Part shown: positions 15,072-21,843 of the stretch, one piece after another
Layout of the letters: each line of letters begins with the position of its first letter
How positions within the stretch are numbered: the stretch's first letter is position 1
NCBI GenBank assembly: GCA_013698495.1
Contig: JACCUV010000347.1
Span: forward strand, 1 to 21,843
From: Chloroflexia bacterium
GTDB taxonomy: Bacteria > Chloroflexota > Chloroflexia > Thermomicrobiales > UBA6265
Direction of reading: 5' to 3'
DNA: 21,843 nucleotides
Position numbers and translations under genes: made by a program
Notes under the pieces: model-generated
Seen by the model: only the letters and a program-made list of their open reading frames with translations
What the model was told of the DNA's origin: nothing
Database searches by the model: none

Positions 15072-15090
15072 GGGTCAACCCCGTGTTGAC
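15068..15090. repeat. GTAGGGG-family hairpin repeat carrying the stops of aspS and murE
   Basis: GTAGGGGTCAACCCCGTGTT then GAC forms the stem GTCAAC/GTTGAC (15074-15079 with 15085-15090) around CCCGT. Its TAG (15069-15071) ends aspS and its TCA (15075-15077, minus-strand TGA) ends murE. The hairpin may act as a shared transcript end for these convergent genes. Confidence 0.55.
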
Positions 15091-16631
15091 ACGTTGTGCG
15101 ACTGGATGCTCCGACGCCTCTTCCCACGTTCCCGCAACAACTCGCGGGCGACCGCGGCCTCGTCCCAGGGTGTGTGCTCATAGCGGACGATGATGCTCCG
15201 TTCGTGCCCTTTGCCGGCGAGCAGCACACAGTCGCCCGGTTGAGCCTCGGCGAAGGCCCGCTCGATCGCGACCCGCCGGTCCACAATTTTGTGGAACGAC
15301 GACCCTTCGACGCCACCCGCGTTTCGGGCGCCGGTGGCGATGTCCTCGAGGATGCGCTCGGGATCCTCATTGCGCGGATCCTCGTTGGCAAAGATGCTGA
15401 GATCGGCCAATTCGGCGCAGACCGCCCCCTGCAGTGGGCGCTTTGTCGCATCGCGTTCGCCGCCGCTACCGGAGACAACGATGATCCGGTCCTGATGAAG
15501 CGTTCGCAGCAACCCGAGAATCTTGCGTAGCGATTCCGGCGTGTGCGCATAGTCGACAACCACGCCAAACGGTTGTCCCTCATCGAGTCGCTGCAATCGT
15601 CCCGGCACACCTGGCGCGGTACTCAGCGCCTGGGCGATGGCCTGGAGGTCGACGCCCGCCGCCAGGGAGACGCCGATCGCGATCAGTGCATTGTCGACAT
15701 TGAAGCCACCGATTAGCGGCAAATGAATCTGGGCTTCACCGTTCACGGTAGATACGACGAAAGATGTGCCGCCCTCCCGGATCGAAACGTCGGAAGCCGC
15801 GATCTCTACCCCTGGACCCAAGGCGCTGGTCCGCACCACCCGCGCTCCGGTCGCATACCGCAAGGCCGAGATTGCTCCAGGATCGTCGGCGTTGAGGACG
15901 ACAACGCCGCCTTTCGCAGCCACCCACTCGACGAGCGTCGACTTCGTCCGCCAATAGTTCTCCACGGTCTTGTGATATTCGAGGTGCTCGTGTGTCATGT
16001 TCGTGACGGCTGCGATCTCAAACCGAATCGAATCGAGACGGTGCATGGCAAGTCCGTGCGAGGTCGCTTCGATCACTGGATGCGTAACCCCGTGCTCGAC
16101 CATTTCCCGCAGGTACCCCTGGACGAGGTTGGATTCCGGGGTCGTTTGATGAGGAAGTTGGTAAGCGAGATCGTCTCCGATTTTGATCCCCAGCGTTCCT
16201 ATCGATCCGGTCGTTATCCCGCCGTGGCGCAGTATGTGGTCGATCAGGGAGCACGTGGTGGTTTTTCCGTCCGTGCCCGTGATGCCGATGGCATGCAACT
16301 GTTGACTCGGATGACTGTAGAACTCGGCCGCAACGCTGGCCAGCGCCGCGCGGCTATCCGCAACGACGAGTTGTGGCAAGCGGGACTCAACCAGGCGCTC
16401 CACCAGCAGTGCCGCGGCCCCGTTGGCGTCCGCCTGCGCGATGAAGTTGTGGCCGTCAAAATCGGCGCCAGGCAGAGCCGCGAACAAGTCGCCGGGCCGG
16501 ATCAGGCGTGAATCGTACTGAATACCAGCGATCGCGGCTTCTCGACCGCCATGCAATTCGGCCTCTCGCAATCCGTCCCGGAGCGCGCCAAGTGAGACTC
16601 GTCGAAGGTCCGTGTGAGGAAGCTGGTCCAC
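15075..16631 (-). CDS. murE: UDP-N-acetylmuramoyl-tripeptide synthetase (MurE)
   Basis: This 518-residue Mur ligase adds the third amino acid to UDP-MurNAc-L-Ala-D-Glu in the cytoplasm. The ATP loop GITGTDGKTTT is at 116-126. Lys230 (YWRTKSTL) matches the carbamylated lysine, and VVDYAHTPESL is the usual C-terminal domain entry. The substrate motif, DNPR in diaminopimelate-adding enzymes, here reads EDPR (417-420), so the third residue is probably not standard meso-DAP; ornithine or lysine should be considered. The GTG at 16631 is preferred for its upstream AAGG; an in-frame ATG at 16652, overlapping femX, adds 7 residues. The last five codons lie in a repeat. It follows femX by 4 nt. Confidence 0.93.
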   Translation of the reverse strand: MDQLPHTDLRRVSLGALRDGLREAELHGGREAAIAGIQYDSRLIRPGDLFAALPGADFDGHNFIAQADANGAAALLVERLVESRLPQLVVADSRAALASVAAEFYSHPSQQLHAIGITGTDGKTTTCSLIDHILRHGGITTGSIGTLGIKIGDDLAYQLPHQTTPESNLVQGYLREMVEHGVTHPVIEATSHGLAMHRLDSIRFEIAAVTNMTHEHLEYHKTVENYWRTKSTLVEWVAAKGGVVVLNADDPGAISALRYATGARVVRTSALGPGVEIAASDVSIREGGTSFVVSTVNGEAQIHLPLIGGFNVDNALIAIGVSLAAGVDLQAIAQALSTAPGVPGRLQRLDEGQPFGVVVDYAHTPESLRKILGLLRTLHQDRIIVVSGSGGERDATKRPLQGAVCAELADLSIFANEDPRNEDPERILEDIATGARNAGGVEGSSFHKIVDRRVAIERAFAEAQPGDCVLLAGKGHERSIIVRYEHTPWDEAAVARELLRERGKRRRSIQSHNVSTRG

Positions 16632-16635
16632 GCCC

Positions 16636-17712
16636 CTATCCCTTAAACACATTCAGTTTGCGCGCGAGCCATGGCAAAACCGGCACGTGCCGGCGTTCGA
16701 GCACTTCGGGATAGGTGACGATCTCGCCGCCAAATCCAGTCTTGAATCGATACAGGCCACGCCAGTCGTCGCCTTTGGTTCCAGCGGCTTTGCCCCCGGT
16801 TTCACTGCCATCCGTTTCTGGCTGCTGCTCAGGTATGCCCCACAGATCGTAGGTCTCGCAGCCTCGATCCCGGCCCCACTTCATCGCCTCGTACTGCAAC
16901 AGGAACGCCGCCCCGTCGCCACGATGCTCGGTTGAGGAGGCGCCATACATGTAGATCGCCTCCCTGCCACAACAGGCCGCCACCAGCACGGCCGCCAGCG
17001 CGCCTCCCTCCAACCTGGCGAAGAGCAGCACGGCCTCGTCTCCGAACGTGCGGAGGAAGTCTGCGTAGTAGTCGCGAGAATGAATGTGGAAGTGGTTGCG
17101 CTGGGCAGTTTCGCGCATCAGGTCGTAAAACGTATCGATCGCCTCGTCGACGGCCGCATGGCGCTCGATCGTTACATTCCGGCGGATCGCCAGGCGCACG
17201 CTGTAGCGGGTCTTCTGGTCCATCTGCTTGAGCAATGCATCGTCATCGGCCAGTGGCAATTTCACCGTGCGCCCCGGTTGAAGATGCGCTGGCCCCTTGA
17301 CCATTCCGGCTTCCCGGTAGGCGCCGACCAGGCCCAGCGGTTCATTCGGTTCGACGATCGTCAAGATCGCGCGATTTCGCCTGCCACTGGCATCGATCTG
17401 CTCACGCAGCAACGGCCACAACACGGCGGGATCGCCGCCGATCGCCGGTCCGCGTGGAATGTAGCCGACGCTCACCGGGCCTTTGAACCGATACAGCACC
17501 TGGGCCATCGCCGTCCCAGCGCTATCCTCAACGAGCAATCGATGGGCGCTCCAACCGTGCTGCTGTTTGAACTCGCCCCACCGCCACGATTGGAGCAAGT
17601 GTCCGTTGAGGTCGGCCAGCCGCCGGTCCCAATTTGCGGATGGATTGGCCGGCAACGTCGAAGCGTCGATCGTGGGGAGGCGAGTGGTTGTTGGGGCTTT
17701 GCTGGTCACCAT
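16636..17712 (-). CDS. FemABX-family aminoacyl/peptidyl transferase
   Basis: This 358-residue protein looks like two GNAT folds, as in FemX/FmhB enzymes, which attach amino acids from aminoacyl-tRNA to the peptidoglycan precursor side chain. Recognisable segments are HLLQSWRWGEFKQQHGW, VGYIPRGPAI, the TRYSVRLAIRRNV helix, the AVLVAACCGREAIYMYGASS strand pair and the late YDLWGIP motif followed by GLYRFKTGFGGE. There is no long coiled-coil arm, so it is closer to FemX than to FemA. The ATG at 17712 is 6 nt after the HEAT gene stop, and murE starts 4 nt after it ends. Together with MurE this supports an interpeptide bridge. The amino acid added cannot be read from sequence. Confidence 0.85.
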   Translation of the reverse strand: MVTSKAPTTTRLPTIDASTLPANPSANWDRRLADLNGHLLQSWRWGEFKQQHGWSAHRLLVEDSAGTAMAQVLYRFKGPVSVGYIPRGPAIGGDPAVLWPLLREQIDASGRRNRAILTIVEPNEPLGLVGAYREAGMVKGPAHLQPGRTVKLPLADDDALLKQMDQKTRYSVRLAIRRNVTIERHAAVDEAIDTFYDLMRETAQRNHFHIHSRDYYADFLRTFGDEAVLLFARLEGGALAAVLVAACCGREAIYMYGASSTEHRGDGAAFLLQYEAMKWGRDRGCETYDLWGIPEQQPETDGSETGGKAAGTKGDDWRGLYRFKTGFGGEIVTYPEVLERRHVPVLPWLARKLNVFKG

Positions 17713-17718
17713 CGTCGA

Positions 17719-18810
17719 TCACGACCCACCGTATGTTCTTCCAATCGGGTTCGAAAAGAGCTCGGCCTCCTCCAATGCATCGGCGACGACTTCCGCGTCG
17801 CCTTCAGGGGCATAAAGCTGGAGGCGAGTGAGCATTCGAATGGCAGCCTTGCCGCCAATCTCGCCGATCGCAAGAATCGCGGTTTGCCTGGCATCGGTAT
17901 CCTCGTCGTCTTTGGCCATCTCGGATAGTCCTGGAAGCGCGTCGCGGTCGCCGAACAATCCCGCTGAGCGCGCCGCTTCGCGCCGGATTTCAGCGTCTTC
18001 GTTCGCGAACTCCTCGATTACAACCGGCAACCAATCGCGTTGGTTGCCGCGTCCCGCGGCATAGAGGGCGCTGGCGCGAAGTCCGATCTCGTCCTCGTCG
18101 TACATGCGCTGGACCAGGCGATTGACCTGCTCGCTCGGTCCGCGGGCCGCAATGGACGTGGCGGCCCGGCTTCGAATGTGCCAGGACTGGTCTTCATTCT
18201 CGGCAATTCCGAACAGGGACTGACTCAGCCTGCGGTCCAAATCCGGCGTGAACTCATCCCATTCGGAGAGCGTCACGAAAGGGCCAAGGCTGTTCGCCGC
18301 TTCCGCGCGCACATCTTCCGAAGAATCGTTGTGCACGATTTCCAGCAAGCGCTCGGCGACCTCGACTTGATGGTCGTAGGAAAGCGCCGTCGTCGCCAGC
18401 AGTCGCACTTCGGGGTCGTCGTCGTTTGTCGCGAACAGGAACAACCGGGTGAATGCGAAGTGTATGTTGTCGATAAGCAGGTCCATTGCTTCGCGGACGA
18501 CCGAGGCGCGCAGCGAGGCATTGATCAGCGGCCAACGAGTCTCCAGCACCGCGATTTCCGCCGCCGTCAGGTCCGAAAAGCCGTAGAGGCCAAGGTAGGC
18601 TCGCTCGCCACTTTCGAGGTCCGCGAGCACGTCCTCGAGATCGGGCTTTGATGGATTCGCTTCGGCGGTCTCGAGGTCGAGGTCGACTTCGCCTTCGTCC
18701 TCTTTGCCAGCGGGAAACACCCTCATCTGCTCGATGTCGAACTCGGGCAAATCGTCCTCTGGTTGGTCGTTCTCTCGCTCCTGGTCGTCGAACTCGCTAT
18801 CGTGGGTCAT
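17719..18810 (-). CDS. HEAT-repeat protein of unknown function
   Basis: This 363-residue, strongly acidic protein has a disordered Asp/Glu-rich N-terminus (1-65). It is followed by a helical solenoid with at least six HEAT-like units marked by DxxVRxxA-type signatures: DDPEVRLLATTAL (131), SEDVRAEAANSLG (164), WHIRSRAATSIAARG (210), EIGLRASALYAAGRG (241), DAEIRREAARSAGLFG (272) and DTDARQTAILAIGEIGG (304). Such solenoids usually serve as protein-binding scaffolds; some bind DNA or act as lyases. The start is not certain: the ATG at 18810 overlaps the upstream gene by 14 nt, and one at 18828 by 32 nt, and neither has a ribosome site, so translational coupling is likely. femX starts 6 nt downstream. 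No signal peptide. Confidence 0.8.
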   Translation of the reverse strand: MTHDSEFDDQERENDQPEDDLPEFDIEQMRVFPAGKEDEGEVDLDLETAEANPSKPDLEDVLADLESGERAYLGLYGFSDLTAAEIAVLETRWPLINASLRASVVREAMDLLIDNIHFAFTRLFLFATNDDDPEVRLLATTALSYDHQVEVAERLLEIVHNDSSEDVRAEAANSLGPFVTLSEWDEFTPDLDRRLSQSLFGIAENEDQSWHIRSRAATSIAARGPSEQVNRLVQRMYDEDEIGLRASALYAAGRGNQRDWLPVVIEEFANEDAEIRREAARSAGLFGDRDALPGLSEMAKDDEDTDARQTAILAIGEIGGKAAIRMLTRLQLYAPEGDAEVVADALEEAELFSNPIGRTYGGS

Positions 18811-20512
18811 AGGTGAACGTGTCCGCATCGTCGCTGGAGACCCTGGCGTGCTGTTCGAGCGTGCTGCGCAAAAGCGTTTCGGAGCACGGACGCTCGATGT
18901 TCACCGCAGTCAACAGTTCGTCGAAGGTCGATATGAAGCTGTCCCCGTCTTCAATCCCGATCCGTTGGAAGGTGGCTTCAACAACGGTGTCCGGGCGACG
19001 TCGGACCTTGTCGTCGAGCGGCTTCTCGGCGCCGAGTTTCGGGAATCGATCTTCGCTGATCAGCCACTCCGGCGATACCTCGCAGGCGAACGACGTGGGT
19101 CGGAAATGATAGCGAGGCGAGCGTCGATCGTCGAGATCGAGGAGCCGTGCGCTCTGACTGGGGGCGGGAAGGAACTCGACCGTGTAGTGGCCGTCGTTCT
19201 CGGTCGCGGTGACGGAAATCAGCGCCCCTGGCACAAGACTCTCGGCGTAAAAGTCATCCAATCCGAGCATGAAGCCGCCACGATTTGGCGTCGGATAGCG
19301 CACTTCCACCAGGTACGTCGTATAGAGTTGTGGAATCTCAAACGTCACCACCGTTGAACGCTGGTCCGGTAAAACCTGGGCGGGCAGCAACTGCTGCATT
19401 TCGAGGTTATACGGAAGCAAGCCAAGGGTGAACTCGTAGAACGAAAGCACGTGACTGACGGACGGAATCGACCGTTGCTCGACGTCAGTCGGAATTTCGT
19501 CCACCAGGTAGCGATAGTCCGTGCCGATTTCGTTTGGTTTGCGGCGAGTGGTGCCAATTTGCGGCAGGCTGCTCGTGCTCCAAAATCGTTGGTCATTGGT
19601 GCCCACGAAGTCGAACTCGCGATGCTCTCGCGAGAGGCGATAATTGATGGCAAACTGGATCGCGTCGAACTCGGCCGAATTCGCCCGCACGTTCAGGATA
19701 TCCTGCGCGATCGTGGCATCGGTCAGCGGCCTGTCCTGCTCGGCAATGTAGTCCTTGATCCGGCGAATGTCGTTGCGGCCGAGTCGGGCGACCCGATCCT
19801 CGGACATCCACTTTCCGGCGAACCAGGCCGTGCGCTCGTCGTCGGTCAGGCGCGATTCGATCGCCGTCGCCACCAGCGCGTCGTCGCGTCCCGAAAAGTC
19901 GCTGCCAGCCGTCCATTTGGTGGCTTCAACTGGCGCGGCCTCCGTCTCCTCAACCTCTTCGGAAGGGAGGACTTCGACCTCCGTGACCACAGCCTCGGTC
20001 ACGACCTCGTCGGCGACAGGTTCGACGACGACCACGACGTTGTCATCGTCAGGCAGGTCAAGGTAGGCGTCTTCTTCTTCATCGCCATACTCAGGCGCCG
20101 AATACGTTGCCCAATTTGGGTCCACGCGCACGCGCTCCGGCGCCGGACGAGCCGGCCGAACGATTTTCGGTTGAGGCGCCAGGAATCGAGCCGCAAATGA
20201 GTGCGTGCTCAACGGGTCGTTCGAGACCGGCGCTTTCCCCGTCCGCGTCGTCACCACGTAATCGATGTCACCGACTGACTCCGTGGCAAACACATCCGGA
20301 TTGTCGGCGATCGCCTTCGCGACATCGGCCGGTTTCGCGCCCTGGGTTTCCACCAGGAACGCGGTCAGCGCCTCTGCCGGAACTCGAATCGGAGCATAAT
20401 CGGACATGAACATGCCACGACCGCGAAGGACGTCGAATGTCCTGGCGGCGAGCGTCTGGAATTTCTTTGTTCCAGCAAAGACTGGAGCCTGGTGATCCTG
20501 ATCGGTGACCAT
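18797..20512 (-). CDS. Unknown protein with two winged-helix-like segments
   Basis: I do not recognise this 571-residue protein. Residues 45-92 (alternating helices ending in a DIDYVVTTRTG beta pair) and 262-313 (TDATIAQDILNVRA to DFVGTNDQRFWST) both look like winged-helix folds. They are separated by a Pro-rich stretch (112-130) and a very acidic, Val-rich linker (140-200). The C-terminal half is beta-rich and contains FEIPQLYTTYLVEVRYP and LVPGALISVTATENDGHYTV. There is no signal peptide, membrane span or catalytic motif. The ATG at 20512 has AAAGGAG 10 nt upstream. An in-frame ATG at 20614 overlaps the previous stop as ATGA but lacks a ribosome site. A nucleic-acid-binding role is an inference from the winged helices. 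Confidence 0.75.
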   Translation of the reverse strand: MVTDQDHQAPVFAGTKKFQTLAARTFDVLRGRGMFMSDYAPIRVPAEALTAFLVETQGAKPADVAKAIADNPDVFATESVGDIDYVVTTRTGKAPVSNDPLSTHSFAARFLAPQPKIVRPARPAPERVRVDPNWATYSAPEYGDEEEDAYLDLPDDDNVVVVVEPVADEVVTEAVVTEVEVLPSEEVEETEAAPVEATKWTAGSDFSGRDDALVATAIESRLTDDERTAWFAGKWMSEDRVARLGRNDIRRIKDYIAEQDRPLTDATIAQDILNVRANSAEFDAIQFAINYRLSREHREFDFVGTNDQRFWSTSSLPQIGTTRRKPNEIGTDYRYLVDEIPTDVEQRSIPSVSHVLSFYEFTLGLLPYNLEMQQLLPAQVLPDQRSTVVTFEIPQLYTTYLVEVRYPTPNRGGFMLGLDDFYAESLVPGALISVTATENDGHYTVEFLPAPSQSARLLDLDDRRSPRYHFRPTSFACEVSPEWLISEDRFPKLGAEKPLDDKVRRRPDTVVEATFQRIGIEDGDSFISTFDELLTAVNIERPCSETLLRSTLEQHARVSSDDADTFTYDPR

Positions 20513-20610
20513 GCGAGGCCAACTCCTTTGGAATGATGCATATTGCCGCGTCAAACAGCTGAACTGGGGATCGTGCGCAGGCGGTTGACTGGTCGCCGAG
20601 ACCCGGAACG

Positions 20611-20763
20611 TCATGAGGAAGAGATGTCCTGGCGATTGGTTCGTAACTTGAGCGCGTCCACCAGTTGGGCCGTGGTCAGGGGGGAGGCGGCATTTCGAAG
20701 GAGAGTCAAGAGAAACATCACGTCGTCTTCAGAGAGTTGCAAATCGCTGCCTTTTGCTGCCAT
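20611..20763 (-). CDS. 50-residue helix-turn-helix-like protein
   Basis: The short frame from ATG 20763 encodes MAAKGSDLQLSEDDVMFLLT followed by a leucine-rich stretch and SPLTTAQLVDALKLR, resembling the first helices of a winged-helix domain without its wing. AAGGAG lies 12 nt upstream (20776-20781), and a TTGACT/TGAAAT promoter is appropriately placed. Its stop at 20611-20613 overlaps an alternative ATG (20614) of the 571-residue gene. It could be a true small partner of that protein or a fragment of a once longer fused gene. A GTG at 20793 would add 10 residues but lacks a ribosome site. Confidence 0.5.
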   Translation of the reverse strand: MAAKGSDLQLSEDDVMFLLTLLRNAASPLTTAQLVDALKLRTNRQDISSS

Positions 20764-20786
20764 GCCTGTCCGTTGCTCCTTGATCG

Positions 20787-20815
20787 ATTTCACGCCGAAT
20801 CGGCTGAACAGTCAA
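20787..20815 (-). promoter_or_regulatory. Promoter of the HTH/winged-helix/HEAT/femX/murE run
   Basis: On the minus strand TTGACT (20815-20810), 17 nt and TGAAAT (20792-20787) give five and four of six matches to a vegetative promoter. A second -10-like TATACT lies further upstream at 20853-20848, without a -35 box. Confidence 0.4.
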
Positions 20816-20980
20816 CGCCCTGGCGCAAACCCAGCCATAACCGGTGAAGTATAGCCCAGATCAGGGCCGTCGGGAAAGCGGACCGATGGTTTGACCACCG
20901 GACATTGCGTGTTCATGGTAAAACGTAAGCACCGAAGCGATGATGTGCGCCAATTACGTTCGGTCAGGCAGGTGGCGCCT

Positions 20981-20986
20981 TACAAT
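20981..20986 (+). promoter_or_regulatory. -10 box of the DUF2795 gene
   Basis: TACAAT is five of six with consensus, 16 nt before the ATG at 21003. The -35 region (GTTCGG) is poor. The short leader would hold only the AAAGGG ribosome site. Confidence 0.35.
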
Positions 20987-21002
20987 CCGGAAAGGGAAAC
21001 CG

Positions 21003-21263
21003 ATGTTCGACAAAATCAAGGACATGCTTGGAGGCAGCAAGAAGAATCTTGGCGACCTCCCGCTTGGCGGCTATGAAAAGTACCTCAAGGGCGTGACCTA
21101 CCCGATCGGCCTGGATGACCTCAAAACGGCGTTTCGGAACAACGGAGCTCCGGATCAGGTGCTCGGCTTGCTCGACAAAGTTGGCGGCAAGGGGAAGTCG
21201 ACGTTCTCCAGTGAGGAAGATGTCGTCGGAAGCCTCAAGGGCGAACTCAAGAGCAGGATGTAG
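21003..21263 (+). CDS. DUF2795 domain protein
   Basis: This is an 86-residue cytoplasmic protein. After a basic N-terminus (MFDKIKDMLGGSKK), residues 24-76 match the DUF2795 pattern: YLKGVTYPIGLDDLKTAF, then NNGAPDQVLGLLDKV, then a short loop and SSEEDVVGSL. DUF2795 proteins are small helical proteins common in Actinobacteria and Chloroflexota; their function is unknown. The ATG at 21003 is chosen for AAAGGG six nt upstream and because homology fits; the frame is open back to 20940. It is monocistronic, with its own promoter-like box and a perfect terminator hairpin 72 nt after the stop. Confidence 0.8.
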   Translation: MFDKIKDMLGGSKKNLGDLPLGGYEKYLKGVTYPIGLDDLKTAFRNNGAPDQVLGLLDKVGGKGKSTFSSEEDVVGSLKGELKSRM

Positions 21264-21335
21264 TGCCACGCTCGGGCTTCCCAGGACGTAGTGTCCTGAG
21301 ATGTTGCACGCGGCTCGCTCTGACAAGAAATCCAT

Positions 21336-21373
21336 CAAACTCCCGTTTCGATCCCGATCGAAACGGGAGTTTG
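21336..21373. terminator. Perfect 18-bp hairpin terminator
   Basis: CAAACTCCCGTTTCGATC and its exact complement, GATCGAAACGGGAGTTTG, flank a CC loop. The A-rich and T-rich stem ends let it work on either strand. It lies after the DUF2795 gene and ahead of the binding-protein gene. Confidence 0.7.
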
Positions 21374-21705
21374 CTGTGCTGGCTCTTGGCAACGTCGTTT
21401 TGCGGATACCATGGGGCCAGCATAACGGTGTATGATGCCGTTCATGTCCAACAACCTTTGCGATCGTCATCCGTGCCGCGACAACTGAGGAGTCCTTCGG
21501 CTTCGTCACCTGTCACCTGACCGCAGACATGGTTTCGGCGGCGCGATGCAGTGCGCAGCGGGTCCCATCGGCCTCCATTGCGTTGGAGCCAGGAAGAGAG
21601 GAGGGCACACCGGGTCCGTATGAACGTTCTCGCAGGGATCGACGGCTGTCCATGTGTCGGCCGTGACGCCAGTTTCCGGATTGCGATTTCGAAAAGGATG
21701 ATTCC
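21374..21705. other. Intergenic region upstream of the binding-protein gene
   Basis: These 332 bases hold no convincing gene. TATGAT at 21431-21436 is a possible -10 box without a good -35; if used, the leader would be about 265 nt. A short bulged hairpin, GGCCTCCA/TGGAGCC, lies at 21572-21592. I see no known riboswitch motif. Confidence 0.4.
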
Positions 21706-21843
21706 ATGACTCGAAACACTCGCTGCCTTCTGTTCGCTTGCCTCCTGATCGCGTCAAGCGGTCTCGGCCTTACGTCTTCGGCCATCGCCCAGGACGGTGA
21801 AGACCTTCGTTTCATTGTCGTGTCGCACGGTCAGGCGTCGGAT
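21706..21843 (+). CDS. Secreted ABC-transporter sugar-binding protein, N-terminus only
   Basis: Only 46 codons lie in the window. A basic start (MTRNTR) leads into a hydrophobic core (CLLFACLLIASSGLGL) and an AIA cleavage site before QDGED, a type I signal peptide. The mature start, LRFIVVSHGQASD, is the first beta strand of periplasmic-binding proteins of the ribose/sugar type (family 1), where a VSHG...D segment contacts ligand. The ATG at 21706 has AAGGA 7 nt upstream. Substrate cannot be told from this fragment; permease and ATPase genes would be expected to the right. Confidence 0.75.
   Translation, partial: MTRNTRCLLFACLLIASSGLGLTSSAIAQDGEDLRFIVVSHGQASD

Noticed and set aside
20860..20925. 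TTGACC at 20891 with TAAAAC at 20919 as a promoter for the DUF2795 gene
   Set aside because: The spacing is 22 nt, too long; the TACAAT box at 20981 is better placed.
1..21843. CRISPR array, transposase, phage or defence genes
   Set aside because: No regularly spaced repeats, no DDE or integrase motifs, and no known defence families were found on either strand.

Overview
The window is 21.8 kb of GC-rich, gene-dense bacterial chromosome made up almost entirely of housekeeping genes. The gene set and several local traits suggest a Chloroflexota bacterium, probably of the Thermomicrobia type. These traits are a MazG that seems to carry the end of a methylase domain, a DUF2795 protein, a FemABX transferase beside a murE with an atypical substrate motif, and two families of short interspersed intergenic repeats. 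The lineage is an inference from gene content, not from a marker-gene tree. There is no rRNA, tRNA, CRISPR array, transposase or prophage.

Layout, left to right. On the minus strand, yebC, ruvC and a tlyA cut by the window edge form one operon, read from an extended -10 promoter near 2040. Divergent from it is the primary sigma factor gene (2392-3546, plus). Its leader of about 260 nt holds a 12-codon reading frame with a good ribosome site, two Trp codons and one Tyr codon, followed by a terminator-like hairpin. Two translationally coupled ketoacyl-ACP synthase genes follow on the minus strand (3694-6203). The first has a full Cys-His-His-Lys active site; the second has Phe in place of the nucleophilic Cys.

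A 644-base spacer (6204-6847) holds GC hairpins and a MITE-like repeat. It is followed by holA (plus), rpsT (minus), murJ (plus, possibly leaderless), a strong terminator, then lepA-mazG and aspS (all plus). Convergent to aspS is a minus-strand run, reading from right to left: a 50-residue helix-turn-helix-like protein, a 571-residue protein of unknown function with two winged-helix-like segments, a HEAT-repeat protein, a FemABX peptidyltransferase and murE. The overlaps and short gaps in this run indicate co-transcription. The right end carries a DUF2795 protein with a perfect 18-bp terminator hairpin, then the start of a secreted sugar-binding-type ABC transporter protein.

Functionally, murJ, femX and murE all serve peptidoglycan assembly, while holA, rpsT, lepA, aspS, yebC, tlyA and the sigma factor serve information processing. 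The most noteworthy signals are the attenuator-like leader of the sigma factor gene, the KS pair with a Cys-to-Phe partner, and the unknown winged-helix/HEAT proteins coupled to femX-murE. A family of hairpin repeats beginning TTCGTAGGGG also stands out: its copies sit directly on or after stop codons.
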